This document shows, piece by piece, positions 25,781 to 34,363 of a DNA stretch of 64,000 nucleotides. Each line of letters starts with the position of its first letter. The stretch's first letter is position 1. The translations under genes were made by a program, and so were the position numbers. Source of the stretch: [Leptolyngbya] sp. JSC-1. GTDB taxonomy: Bacteria; Cyanobacteriota; Cyanobacteriia; Elainellales; Elainellaceae. Location: positions 699,990 to 763,989 of the forward strand of contig KL662191.1 of assembly GCA_000733415.1 (NCBI GenBank), written 5' to 3'. The notes beneath the pieces were generated by a model. That model was not told the DNA's origin and ran no database searches. It was given only the letters and a program-made list of their open reading frames with translations.

Positions 25781-26314
25781 CTAGGACGACGGCACTAGAC
25801 GTTTGCGCAAGGAGTCGGCTCGGCGCTTGGCGGTGGAGTTTTTCGGGTCAATTCGTAGGGCTTCTTCGTAGGCTTCCAAGGCTTGGGTCGTGAGTTGCTT
25901 TTTTTCGTAGGCAAAGCCCAAATTGTTCAACGCCGTCGGATAGTCGGGAAAGAGCTGTAGAGCTTCTTTGTACTGCCGAATTGCCAGGTCAAACTGCTCC
26001 TGAGCAGCATAGGAAAACCCCAGGGCATTGTAGACCAGCGCCTGATTTTCTTCCCCTTCTAGATCTTTGGCCTTTAGTGCCTTCTGAAACTGCGTGATGG
26101 CTTGACTGTAGAGGCGCTTGTCTAGCAAAATGCTGCCCAGTTGATAATATTCCTTTGCAGTGCCTTTTTCCTGATTCAGCTTATTCTGTAATCGGGATAA
26201 GGTGGATTCCGTGCGGCGGGTTTTGAGAATTTGGCGGAACAGAAACCAAGCCGCGAACGCCAATAAACCCACAAAAATACTTAGGTATATGATTGGCAAC
26301 AAACTGTCGTCCAT
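25781..26314 (-). CDS. ycf37: photosystem I assembly protein Ycf37
   Basis: A 177-residue protein with an N-terminal membrane helix (IIYLSIFVGLLAFAAWFLF, residues 8-26) and three TPR units (KEYYQLGSILLDKRLYSQAITQFQKAL; QALVYNALGFSYAAQEQFDLAIRQYKEAL; PTALNNLGFAYEKKQLTTQALEAYEEAL). Length, the segment KTRRTESTLSRLQNKL after the helix, and the C-terminal AKRRADSLRKRLV match Ycf37, which helps assemble or stabilise photosystem I in thylakoids. Convergent with cobH. Confidence 0.88.
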   Translation of the reverse strand: MDDSLLPIIYLSIFVGLLAFAAWFLFRQILKTRRTESTLSRLQNKLNQEKGTAKEYYQLGSILLDKRLYSQAITQFQKALKAKDLEGEENQALVYNALGFSYAAQEQFDLAIRQYKEALQLFPDYPTALNNLGFAYEKKQLTTQALEAYEEALRIDPKNSTAKRRADSLRKRLVPSS

Positions 26315-26451
26315 ACGATCTAAATCAACATTTCAATAAAAAAGCCTCTCTCTTCAGCCTACACCAGAAGCAGCCTTGCTAACGGCAGAGGGAAGGAGAG
26401 GAGAAAAAATAAGCAGCGGGGCAAATTGGGTTGACCATCTACCCGGGCTGC

Positions 26452-26967
26452 TTAATAGGCATCCTGCAATTCGTAGAAGTCGGGCGAGATGTAGTCCTTG
26501 CGGAGCGGATAGCCGACCCAATCTTCGGGCATCAAAATCCGCTTCAGGTTGGGATGGCCTTCGTAGACAATGCCGTACATGTCGTAGCTTTCCCGTTCCT
26601 GCCAGTCAGCAGTTTTCCAGATCCAGTAGACCGACGGCACTTTGGCATCGTCACGCGGCACAAACACCTTGACTCGCAGTTCCTCAGGCCGATCGGCATT
26701 GTCGGAAACCTTGATCAGGTGGTAGACGCTAACCAAGTCACCACCCGGACCCGTATCGTAGGCACACTGGCACTGCAAGTAGTTGAAGCCATAGCCGTAC
26801 AGCGCGGTGCAAAACGGCAGCAGAAACTCCCGATCCACCCGCACCACTTCAACGCCGAGGTGGTCCGACGCCATTGCCTCATGCTCAAAGCCATTTTCGG
26901 TCAGCCAACGGGAGACTGGCCCAGCTTCGACAATCTGACTCTCACTTGCCTGAATCTCATCAGCCAC
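26452..26967 (-). CDS. ndhJ: NAD(P)H-quinone oxidoreductase subunit J
   Basis: Peripheral-arm subunit of the NDH-1 complex (30-kDa subunit family), acting in cyclic electron flow, respiration and CO2 uptake at the thylakoid. The 171-residue product carries the family segment ESYDMYGIVYEGHPNLKRILMPEDWVGYPLRKDY. The start is GTG 26967, overlapping the end of ndhK by eight bases. Last gene of ndhC-K-J. Confidence 0.96.
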   Translation of the reverse strand: MADEIQASESQIVEAGPVSRWLTENGFEHEAMASDHLGVEVVRVDREFLLPFCTALYGYGFNYLQCQCAYDTGPGGDLVSVYHLIKVSDNADRPEELRVKVFVPRDDAKVPSVYWIWKTADWQERESYDMYGIVYEGHPNLKRILMPEDWVGYPLRKDYISPDFYELQDAY

Positions 26968-27700
26968 GGTCTACTTCCTCCTTCTGCGTTTGTTGCTCTA
27001 GAGCCGCAGGAATTGGCATACCCATTGCTTCCATCAGTTCCTTCGGCGGAGCCTGACGCTCGCTGCGCTGTAAATACTTACCATCGTGGATCAGCGGTAC
27101 GGAAAGCATATTGTGGCTGGTGGTGTAGTAGCGGTGGGTTTGGGCCACTTCACCCCGTTCAGCCAGTGACTCATTCGAGATCTTCTTGCGCAGCTTGATG
27201 ATGGCATCGATGATGGCTTCTGGGCGGGGAGGGCAGCCAGGAATGTAAACATCCACCGGAATCAGCTTATCGACGCCACGTACTGCCGAAGGCGAATCCA
27301 TGCTGAACATGCCGCCGGTGATCGTGCAGGCACCCATAGCAATTACGTATTTCGGCTCGGGCATTTGCTCATAGAGCCGCACTAAGGCCGGAGCCATTTT
27401 CATCGTGATCGTGCCAGCAGTGATGATCAGATCTGCCTGACGGGGGCTGCACCGCGGCAACAAGCCAAAGCGGTCAAAGTCGAAGCGGGAGCCGATCAGC
27501 GCCGCAAATTCAATAAAACAGCAGGCCGTACCATAGAGCAACGGCCAAAGGCTAGACAGGCGTGCCCAGTTGTAGAGGTCGTCAACTGTGGTCAAAATAA
27601 CGTTTTCCGACAGGTCTGTGGTGACTTCCGGTCGCCCAATCGGGTTCAGCAACTGCTGCAACGTATTATCTGAAGTGGAAGGGGAAGGATTCATGACCAT
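26960..27700 (-). CDS. ndhK: NAD(P)H-quinone oxidoreductase subunit K
   Basis: The subunit binding the terminal 4Fe-4S cluster (N2). The 246-residue product has cluster cysteines at C60-C61 (GTACCFIEF), C125 (MGACTITGG) and C156 (IPGCPPRPE), in order and complete. Two start codons are possible (ATG 27700 and ATG 27694, separated by one codon); the second overlaps the ndhC stop as ATGA. Translational coupling within ndhC-K-J is likely. Confidence 0.97.
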   Translation of the reverse strand: MVMNPSPSTSDNTLQQLLNPIGRPEVTTDLSENVILTTVDDLYNWARLSSLWPLLYGTACCFIEFAALIGSRFDFDRFGLLPRCSPRQADLIITAGTITMKMAPALVRLYEQMPEPKYVIAMGACTITGGMFSMDSPSAVRGVDKLIPVDVYIPGCPPRPEAIIDAIIKLRKKISNESLAERGEVAQTHRYYTTSHNMLSVPLIHDGKYLQRSERQAPPKELMEAMGMPIPAALEQQTQKEEVDRG

Positions 27701-28053
27701 TCAAGTGCTCCTTTTCGCCAGGCATAAACGAGGGCAACCACCAGGATCGCAATGAAGATTAACGCTTCTACAAAGGCCAACAGCCCCAGTTGGTGGAAGG
27801 CAACGGCCCAAGGGTAAAGGAAGACGGTTTCAACATCGAAGACTACAAACACCAAGGCAAACATGTAGTAGCGGATGTTGAACTGAATCCAGGCTCCACC
27901 AATCGGCTCCATTCCGGATTCATAGGTGAGGCGACGCTCCACCCCTTTTCGTTTTGGAGCTAAAACCGAAGACAGAATAATGGCTGCCGCAGCCACTAGG
28001 CTGCAAACAATGATAAAGACCAAGAAATAGTCGTACCCGGTAAGAACAAACAC
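27691..28053 (-). CDS. ndhC: NAD(P)H-quinone oxidoreductase subunit 3
   Basis: A 120-residue membrane subunit with three transmembrane helices (FLVFIIVCSLVAAAAIILSSVLA; FNIRYYMFALVFVVFDVETVFLYPWA; FVEALIFIAILVVALVYAW). It has the conserved loop YESGMEPIGGAWIQF and the membrane Asp-Glu FDVET. The start is GTG 28053. First gene of the ndhC-K-J operon and overlapping ndhK. Confidence 0.97.
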   Translation of the reverse strand: MFVLTGYDYFLVFIIVCSLVAAAAIILSSVLAPKRKGVERRLTYESGMEPIGGAWIQFNIRYYMFALVFVVFDVETVFLYPWAVAFHQLGLLAFVEALIFIAILVVALVYAWRKGALEWS

Positions 28054-28339
28054 AATAGCCGCCGCTTAGTAGGGTTATCTCAGACAATGTTACCTGTTTT
28101 TTACATTATAGAAAATTGCCTAATCCTACCGTTTTGATAGAAAGGCGTTATAAACCAAATCAAAATCGCTAAAGGCCGTGGCAACTAGAAGTTTTGGTGG
28201 CGTAGCCTCTGCGTGGCATGTAGTTTTTCTCTGTGATAGTGCAGTCTGCAGAGAACATGTAGTTTTATAACTATATCAACAGAGTAAATTCCGACGTTTT
28301 TTTTGAGCCGCTGCACCAACTCAACTTAAACCTCAAAGC
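28054..28339. other. intergenic region trmD-ndhC
   Basis: Leader and promoter of ndhCKJ plus the 3' flank of trmD. AT-rich. ATGTAGTTTT occurs twice near 28218 and 28257. No gene seen. Confidence 0.4.
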
Positions 28340-29038
28340 TCAAACCTCTTCAGACTGCTCTTTCCAGGTTTGCCACAGATCCGGTCGGCGTTCGCGGGTG
28401 CGTTGGATTTGCTGTTGTTTGCGCCACTCGGCGATCGCTTGATGATTCCCTGACAGCAGCACATCGGGTACTTTCCAGCCGCGAAACTCGGCGGGGCGGG
28501 TGTATTGGGGATAGTCCAGCAGCCCGGCTTCAAAGCTTTCCAGCTTGAGGGATTCTTCCTTTCCGACCGTGCCGGGTAGGAGGCGAATCACGCCATTCAG
28601 CAGCGCCAGAGCCGGAATTTCGCCGCAGGTGAGGACAAAATCGCCGAGGGACACTTCCTGCGTCACTAAATGCAGCACCCGCTCATCGACGCCTTCGTAG
28701 TGGCCACAAATGATCACCACCTGCTGGACATCTGTTGCTAGGGATTGGAACATGCGTTGATTCATCGGCTGCCCCTGGGGGGACATCAGCAGCACCTCGC
28801 GAGGAGCTAGCACCGGCAATGATTCGACTGCGGCAAAAATTGGTTCGGGTTTTAGCAGCATTCCCACCCCACCGCCGTAGGGTTCATCGTCTACTTTGTG
28901 GTGTTTGTCGGTAGTAAAATCACGCGGGTTGACCAGATTAACCGTGGCAATCTGCTTCGCCAAGGCTTTGCCAAGCAAGCCAGAATTGAGCGGAGACGTA
29001 AAGAAATCGGGAAATAGGGTAACAATGTCAAAACGCAA
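28340..29038 (-). CDS. trmD: tRNA (guanine-N1)-methyltransferase
   Basis: TrmD methylates G37 of tRNAs reading CNN codons, preventing frameshifts. It has the trefoil-knot SPOUT elements ICGHYEGVDERV and LGDFVLTCGEIPALALLNGVIRLLPG, and the family marker DDEPYGGGVGMLLKPEP. TrmD normally begins M-[RK]-F-D-I-V-T-L-F-P, which points to TTG 29038. The frame is open from 29080 (MAGHSSYVTTFVTTLRFD), with GTGs between, so the start is uncertain and none has a clear ribosome site. Full catalytic length. Confidence 0.92.
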   Translation of the reverse strand: MRFDIVTLFPDFFTSPLNSGLLGKALAKQIATVNLVNPRDFTTDKHHKVDDEPYGGGVGMLLKPEPIFAAVESLPVLAPREVLLMSPQGQPMNQRMFQSLATDVQQVVIICGHYEGVDERVLHLVTQEVSLGDFVLTCGEIPALALLNGVIRLLPGTVGKEESLKLESFEAGLLDYPQYTRPAEFRGWKVPDVLLSGNHQAIAEWRKQQQIQRTRERRPDLWQTWKEQSEEV

Positions 29039-29144
29039 AGTCGTCACAAATGTCGTCACATAGCTAGAGTGACCAGCCAAAAGTTCTTATGCCATTATGG
29101 CGCTTATCATGGCGCGACCCGTGCCTCTAATTCTGCTGTTGCCC

Positions 29145-30092
29145 TTAGCTAGTCTCACCTACATTCATCGCCTTCAAGATGTGATAAGTAATCAGAAGCT
29201 GGGTCAGCGCTAGCGGATAACTTTGCAGAGTTTCGCCCGTAGTACCCACCACCTTACCAACATCTTGATTTCCTTCTAAGCTGCAAAACCTGCCGAGATA
29301 GGGCACTTCGTTACAGAGAACGCGCTCTAGTTCTCTTACCTGCTCAGCGGTAGCATGGCCGTCGATTTGTAATACATCAACTGGCTTACCCATATCCCGA
29401 TCCAGTTCTAACCGAATTGCATTGCCCAAATGGTTGCCGTTTGCGCCCAAAATGTGGGTTAAATCCGGATGTGGAATCGTAGGACGCAGCACCAGACTTG
29501 CATTCAGCAGCAGGTCATCCTTGCCACCGCCGCCGTTAGGTGGGTAGAAGGTAACCACGACATCCGCCCATTGCCGTTGCGGACGAATGTAGGCTTCCGA
29601 GTCGGGTTCCCGTTTGCGGATTTGCTCGATCACTTCGGCTTCGGTATAGCCACGTTTGCGGGTATCGCGTTTGATTTTCCAGGTAGCGCGCAGATCTTCT
29701 GGAGGTGCCAAATAAACTTTGATATCGTAACTGTCCCGCATACCGCGAGTTGAATAGCCGAGTAGCCCCTCCACGATCACAAACCGATTGGGCTTGACAT
29801 ACTCTGGCGGATCAAAGCTGCCGGTACTGTGGTTGTAAATCGGCTTCAGGATAGGTTGGCCGGTGCGTAACAAACCCAGATGCTGCTGGATGATGTCGAG
29901 GTAGTTGCAGTCTGGATGCAGGGCTGATATTCCCATCTCTGCCCGTTGCTTGCGGTCGTAGCGATGATAGTCGTCCGTACAGATCACCGTTACATCGTCT
30001 TCGCCCAATACCTGAGCAATGCCCCTGGTCAAGGTGGTTTTACCAGCCGCGCTATCGCCAACGATGCCGAGGATAATTGGGCGCTGAGTCAT
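29145..30092 (-). CDS. phosphoribulokinase/uridine kinase family protein
   Basis: A 315-residue P-loop kinase with GDSAAGKTT (12-20), TDDYHRYDRKQRAEMGISALHP near 39-60 and KPIYNHSTGSFDPPE near 83, all phosphoribulokinase-like. Canonical cyanobacterial PRK carries a redox pair, Cys19 and Cys41. Here the first position is Ala16 and only the second, C38 (VICTDD), remains, so thioredoxin control of that kind is not possible. The later part (RKREPDSEAYIRPQRQWADVVVTFYPP, GLLGYSTRGMRD) also departs from canonical PRK. I read it as a PRK paralogue with unknown sugar or nucleoside substrate, not the Calvin-cycle enzyme itself. Confidence 0.8.
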   Translation of the reverse strand: MTQRPIILGIVGDSAAGKTTLTRGIAQVLGEDDVTVICTDDYHRYDRKQRAEMGISALHPDCNYLDIIQQHLGLLRTGQPILKPIYNHSTGSFDPPEYVKPNRFVIVEGLLGYSTRGMRDSYDIKVYLAPPEDLRATWKIKRDTRKRGYTEAEVIEQIRKREPDSEAYIRPQRQWADVVVTFYPPNGGGGKDDLLLNASLVLRPTIPHPDLTHILGANGNHLGNAIRLELDRDMGKPVDVLQIDGHATAEQVRELERVLCNEVPYLGRFCSLEGNQDVGKVVGTTGETLQSYPLALTQLLITYHILKAMNVGETS

Positions 30093-30687
30093 AATTCCTC
30101 CGGGGCAGATGGTGGGGAGCAGTGAAAATTAGTTTCATTATTTTAAGGGGAATTGGGATCGCACAAGGTCAAGTTTTTTGAGGATTTGCTGAGAATGGGG
30201 ATCGGCTGATTGACTAACAAAACTCTGAATGCTGGCGGCTGAAGCCGCGCCTACACAGACCAAACCCGCCTCCGCGGGTGACTCTACCAATCAGAATTGG
30301 CGTAGGCCAACTTAATGGACCAACTTAATAGGTTAATAGGCCAACTTAATAAGCCAACTTAATTTGTATAGCAGCGGTTACTCTGCAAGAAGCCACTATG
30401 CCCAACGGCAGGCGATCACCAATGCGTCTAGAACCGCCATGGCTAAAAGATTTATCAATCAGGGGGATTGGACCAGGCTCTGCACCGCGTAACTTTATCG
30501 TAATAGTTTTAGAAAGTTCAAAATTTTCACGCTCATCCGTTTGAGGGGTCACTGCCCTAAGACTGCCCTAACTTTTTTATCCGTTGCCATACTTAATCCA
30601 TTCGTAAAGTTTGGATGAAGCCTCAGTAAGTTTGGGCATAATGAGGTTGCTGAACTCGATGCATAGTCCATCAATCCTAGTGAACTC
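30093..30687. other. intergenic region with CCAACTTAAT repeats
   Basis: About 600 bases between two divergent genes. The direct repeat CCAACTTAAT occurs four times at 30307-30363 with irregular 3-11 base spacers. A GC-rich stretch (GCTGAAGCCGCGCC...CCGCCTCCGCGGGTG, about 30237-30280) could fold. No convincing gene. Confidence 0.5.
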
Positions 30688-31449
30688 GTGACCTCTGAAC
30701 CCTTTCTGTTTATTGATGACCAGCCCATTTCCACCGGGCAAATCCTCAACTACCTTCAGGCGACCCGCAAGCTCGATGCCTTCATCGGTGATATTGTGCG
30801 ACAGTTTGTGATTGAGCGAGAGTTGCAAGCCCAGGAAAATGCTGGTGTGAATCCGGCAGTTGTGGAACAGGCCGTGGTTGATTTTCGCTTGAATAACCAG
30901 CTCACTGATCCGAATCAGTTTCAGCAATGGCTGGCCGAAAATGGTCTTACCTACGAGGCGTTCCACAATCAAATTGCCGGCAGCTTTCGGCTGAAAAAGC
31001 TCAAAGAAGACGTGACGGCGGCCAAATTACCGGAATACTTTATCGAGCGCAAGGTGTTTCTCGACCGGGTCGTGCTGTCGCGGATCATTGTGGACGACAA
31101 AGAGTTAGCCGAAGAGCTAAAAACCCAGCTTCAAGAAGGCGCAGCGTTTGAGCAGCTTGCCAGAGAGTACTCCTTGACCGACGATCGGATCATGAATGGC
31201 ATGGTGGGTCCGGTTAGTCGTGGGACCATGCCCGATCTGCTGCGGGCCGAAATGGACCTGGCCAAACCCGGCGATGTGGTGGGTCCAATTGGGATGGAAG
31301 GCCGCTGGGGGCTGTTTCGTGTGGAAGCGATTTTGTCCGCGTCGCTGGATGATCCGCAGATCAAACAAAGCCTAGAAGATGAAATCTTCGAGCAGTGGTT
31401 GGCCGACAGGATGCAGACCATCCCGATTAGACTACAGGTGCCCGATTAG
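30688..31449 (+). CDS. peptidylprolyl isomerase, parvulin (PpiC) type
   Basis: A 253-residue protein starting at GTG 30688. The N-terminal half is helical and SurA-like (IGDIVRQFVIERELQAQ, VEQAVVDFRLNNQL, QWLAENGLTYEAFHNQIAGSFRLKKLKE). The parvulin domain spans about 125-225 (VVLSRIIVDDKELAEELKTQLQEGAAFEQLAREYS, MVGPVSRGTMPDLLRAEMDLAKPGDVVGPI). There is no signal peptide, so it is probably cytoplasmic or exported by another route. It ends 38 bases before an ABC exporter gene in the same direction, suggesting it prepares or folds the exporter's substrate. Confidence 0.87.
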   Translation: MTSEPFLFIDDQPISTGQILNYLQATRKLDAFIGDIVRQFVIERELQAQENAGVNPAVVEQAVVDFRLNNQLTDPNQFQQWLAENGLTYEAFHNQIAGSFRLKKLKEDVTAAKLPEYFIERKVFLDRVVLSRIIVDDKELAEELKTQLQEGAAFEQLAREYSLTDDRIMNGMVGPVSRGTMPDLLRAEMDLAKPGDVVGPIGMEGRWGLFRVEAILSASLDDPQIKQSLEDEIFEQWLADRMQTIPIRLQVPD

Positions 31450-31487
31450 ACTGCCGATTAGACGATAGGTGCATATAGGTTGCATAC

Positions 31488-34016
31488 ATGATTACCAACG
31501 ATCTCCTCGCCAGCATTGATTGGGACAGCCCGCCCTTGAGCTGGTTGAGTGCGGCTCAGCAAATTCAGCTCAAAGACCAGGCCAAGCCCCACAACCATCG
31601 ATTAGGCGAGGTGATCTGGTCTACCGAAACCGGCGGCAGTCAGTTTTTGATTGTTTCCGGCAATGTGCGGCTCGTGCCTGCCGAAGGTAAGCCAATCGTG
31701 CTGAAGCCGGGAGATTGGTTTGGCGATTTGTTGGGATTGACCGATCTGTGGAAAGCCCGCACCGCCAGTAAGGAAGCCGTAGTGTTGGAGTGGGATGCCG
31801 CCGTTTGGGACGCCTTCGCCACGCCGGAAATCACCCAGTTCTGGGCCTCGCTGCGCGCGCGCTATCAGCCAGATTTTTCTGATGCACCGCTGCCGGTGAC
31901 TGGCTATCCATTTGTGTCGGGGCTGAACACGGCAGCCGCCTGTCTGACGATGCTGGCCCAGTATCTGGAAACGCCCGTTCAGCAAGAGTGGGTGCAGCGA
32001 CAGTTGCGCGGTCAGCGGCCCAAAAACGTGATCGATGCCGGTGAGAAGGTGGGCTTGCAGATGCGGCGGTTGCTGGTGGGCAACTGGTCTGACCTGCGGC
32101 AAATTACCTTTCCAGCCTTGCTGCACTGGCAACAGCCTGGGCATTGGGTGGTGGCTTACGGCGTGCGGGGCGACCGGCTGATCATCGCCGATCCGATGCA
32201 CCCCAACCAAACCTGTGAAAGCGTACCGCGCCCGCTAGTGGAGGAATCCTGGGATGGGCAGCTTTGGCAAGCCGAACTGATCCACAAACAAGAGCAGTTC
32301 AACCTGAGCTGGTTTTTGCCCGCCGTTTGGAAGTTCCGCAATCTGCTCGGAGAGGTGCTGCTGGCCTCGCTCACCTTGCAGATTCTCGGTTTAGCCAGTC
32401 CGATTATCACTCAGGTGATCATCGATAAGGTGATGGTGCAGGAAAGCCTGCCTACCCTGGATGTGATGGCGATTGCCTTGATTGCCGTTGCCGTCTTCGA
32501 GGCGTTCCTAGGCATCCTGCGCATGTTCATCTTCACCCACACCACCAATCGGTTGGATATGGCGCTATCGGCCCAGTTGTTTCGCCATTTGCTGCGGCTG
32601 CCGCTGTCCTACTTCGAGGCGCGGCGGGTGGGAGACACCGTGGCGCGGGTACAGGAGCTAGAGGAAATCCGTCAGTTTCTCACGAGTACAGCCCTGACCG
32701 TAGTGCTGGATAGCATCTTCTCGGTGGTCTATCTGGCGATGATGTTCTACTACAGTCCCAAACTCACGGCAGTAGCCCTAGCGGTGATTCCGTTGTTTGC
32801 CGTGCTGACGCTGCTGGCCACACCGATTTTGCGCTACTGGCTGAACGAAACCTTTAACCGTAGTGCCGATAGCCAGTCTTTTTTGGTGGAAACCGTCACC
32901 GGCATTCATTCGGTCAAAGCCCATGCCGCCGAAAAAGCCTCGCGCGACCGTTGGGAAGGACTCTATGCCCGCTTTGTCCGCACCGGCTTCAAGGCCAGCA
33001 CCACCGCCAATGTCAGCAACCACCTAGGGGATTTTCTCACCAGTTTGTCGGCTCTGCTAATCCTGTGGTTTGGGGCACAGTTGGTAATCAAGCAGCAAAT
33101 GACGATCGGTCAGTTAGTCGCGTTTCAGATGCTGTCCGGGCATGTGACCGGGCCGCTGCTGCGCCTGATCCAGCTTTGGCAAACCCTCCAGGAAGTACTG
33201 CTAGCCGTTGACCGAATTGGCGACATCCTCAACGTGGCTCCCGAAGCCGAACCCGGTACCGGCCTCACCCTGCCTAATCTACGCGGCCAGGTTCAGTTTG
33301 ATCAGGTGTTCTTTCGCTACAAGGAAAGCCAGGAGCCAATTTTGCGCGGGGTTTCCTTCGATGCCGAACCGGGCATGTTTGTCGGCATTGTCGGACGCAG
33401 TGGTTCCGGTAAAAGCACGCTGTCGAAATTAATCCAGCGCCTCTACTCAGCCGAGTCGGGCCGCATCTTGATCGATGGCTTCGACATCAAGAGCGCCGAT
33501 CTCGCCTCACTGCGGCCTCAGATCGCCGTGGTGCTGCAAGAAGACTTTTTGTTTAACGGCAGCATTCTGGAAAATATTACCCTGGGTAATCCAGACGTGT
33601 CCGCAGAACAAGTCGTAGAAGCCGCCCGCTTAGCCGTCGCCCATGACTTTATCTGTGACCTGCCCGATGGCTACGAAACCAACGTTGGTGAACGTGGCAC
33701 AGCCCTTTCCGGCGGTCAGCGGCAGCGGATCACCCTAGCGCGACTGTTTCTCTCCGATGCGCCGATCCTGATTCTGGACGAAGCCACCAGCCACCTAGAT
33801 GCCGAAACCGAACAGCAGGTGCTAGAAAACCTGAAGCGTATCTCCCAAGGCCGCACCATGTTCCTGATCGCCCACCGCTTTGCCCCCCTGAAGCAGGCCG
33901 ATTTGATTCTAACCATGGAAAAAGGCGTAATTGTCGAACGCGGCACCCATGCCCATCTGATCAACCAAAAGGGACTCTACTGGTCACTCTATCAACGGCA
34001 GCAGGCGTCAGTCTAA
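31488..34016 (+). CDS. ABC exporter with CRP-like and C39-like N-terminal domains
   Basis: An 842-residue HlyB/PCAT-type half-transporter. Residues 1-130 resemble a cyclic-nucleotide-binding beta-roll (GGSQFLIVSGNVRLVPAEGKPIVLKPGDWFGDLLGL). Residues 140-260 resemble a C39 peptidase (LNTAAACLTMLAQYLETPV; GHWVVAYG; IIADPMH). The usual catalytic Cys in QxxCGxACL is lost (LNTAAACL), as in HlyB, so the domain should bind rather than cut its substrate. The membrane domain spans about 275-560. The nucleotide-binding domain has Walker A GRSGSGKST near 636, signature LSGGQRQR near 740 and Walker B ILILDEATS near 760. No HlyD-type adaptor or substrate gene is adjacent. Confidence 0.92.
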   Translation: MITNDLLASIDWDSPPLSWLSAAQQIQLKDQAKPHNHRLGEVIWSTETGGSQFLIVSGNVRLVPAEGKPIVLKPGDWFGDLLGLTDLWKARTASKEAVVLEWDAAVWDAFATPEITQFWASLRARYQPDFSDAPLPVTGYPFVSGLNTAAACLTMLAQYLETPVQQEWVQRQLRGQRPKNVIDAGEKVGLQMRRLLVGNWSDLRQITFPALLHWQQPGHWVVAYGVRGDRLIIADPMHPNQTCESVPRPLVEESWDGQLWQAELIHKQEQFNLSWFLPAVWKFRNLLGEVLLASLTLQILGLASPIITQVIIDKVMVQESLPTLDVMAIALIAVAVFEAFLGILRMFIFTHTTNRLDMALSAQLFRHLLRLPLSYFEARRVGDTVARVQELEEIRQFLTSTALTVVLDSIFSVVYLAMMFYYSPKLTAVALAVIPLFAVLTLLATPILRYWLNETFNRSADSQSFLVETVTGIHSVKAHAAEKASRDRWEGLYARFVRTGFKASTTANVSNHLGDFLTSLSALLILWFGAQLVIKQQMTIGQLVAFQMLSGHVTGPLLRLIQLWQTLQEVLLAVDRIGDILNVAPEAEPGTGLTLPNLRGQVQFDQVFFRYKESQEPILRGVSFDAEPGMFVGIVGRSGSGKSTLSKLIQRLYSAESGRILIDGFDIKSADLASLRPQIAVVLQEDFLFNGSILENITLGNPDVSAEQVVEAARLAVAHDFICDLPDGYETNVGERGTALSGGQRQRITLARLFLSDAPILILDEATSHLDAETEQQVLENLKRISQGRTMFLIAHRFAPLKQADLILTMEKGVIVERGTHAHLINQKGLYWSLYQRQQASV

Positions 34017-34094
34017 GAGGTTGAGGAAGTTGTAGGCGGCTCCTGTCTCCCGGCTTCCCGACCGGCAGCTTCGACTCAACCAGATTAACCAAAT

Positions 34095-34297
34095 AGGACT
34101 TACGCAGCTCAGCAATTTCTGCCCCCCTAGCCCTCCAAATCTGGGGGAAATAGATTGGAAGTCCCCTAGAAGGGACGAAGCATTTGCGTCAGAAGCTCTG
34201 TAGCTATGCCTTGGATTCATTTCGCAAATGCTTCGCCTCTGCCAGAATTATGGCTAATTAACCAGACTTGATATTAGGGAGCAAATGCATAAGTCCT
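34095..34297 (-). mobile_element. MITE, copy 2 (203 bp, inverted)
   Basis: Inverted near-copy of 22689-22897. Ends are AGGACTTACGCA (34095-34106) and TGCATAAGTCCT (34286-34297), the second with one mismatch. The internal palindromic unit with CGAAGCATTTGCG/CGCAAATGCTTCG arms is retained. No transposase is encoded. It sits between the ABC exporter and the DUF3386 gene. Confidence 0.85.
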
Positions 34298-34363
34298 GCC
34301 AAAGGCTATCCGCCCTCTTCCCCTCACCGTTAAACTAGAAAAGGCGTTTGGGAGAATATTTGC

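Noticed and set aside
26431..27198. A 255-codon plus-strand frame opposite ndhJ/ndhK
   Set aside because: Antisense shadow of two well-supported genes; composition is not protein-like.
31602..32210. A 202-codon minus-strand frame inside the exporter gene
   Set aside because: Antisense shadow rich in His/Gln/Arg; the exporter frame has clear domains.
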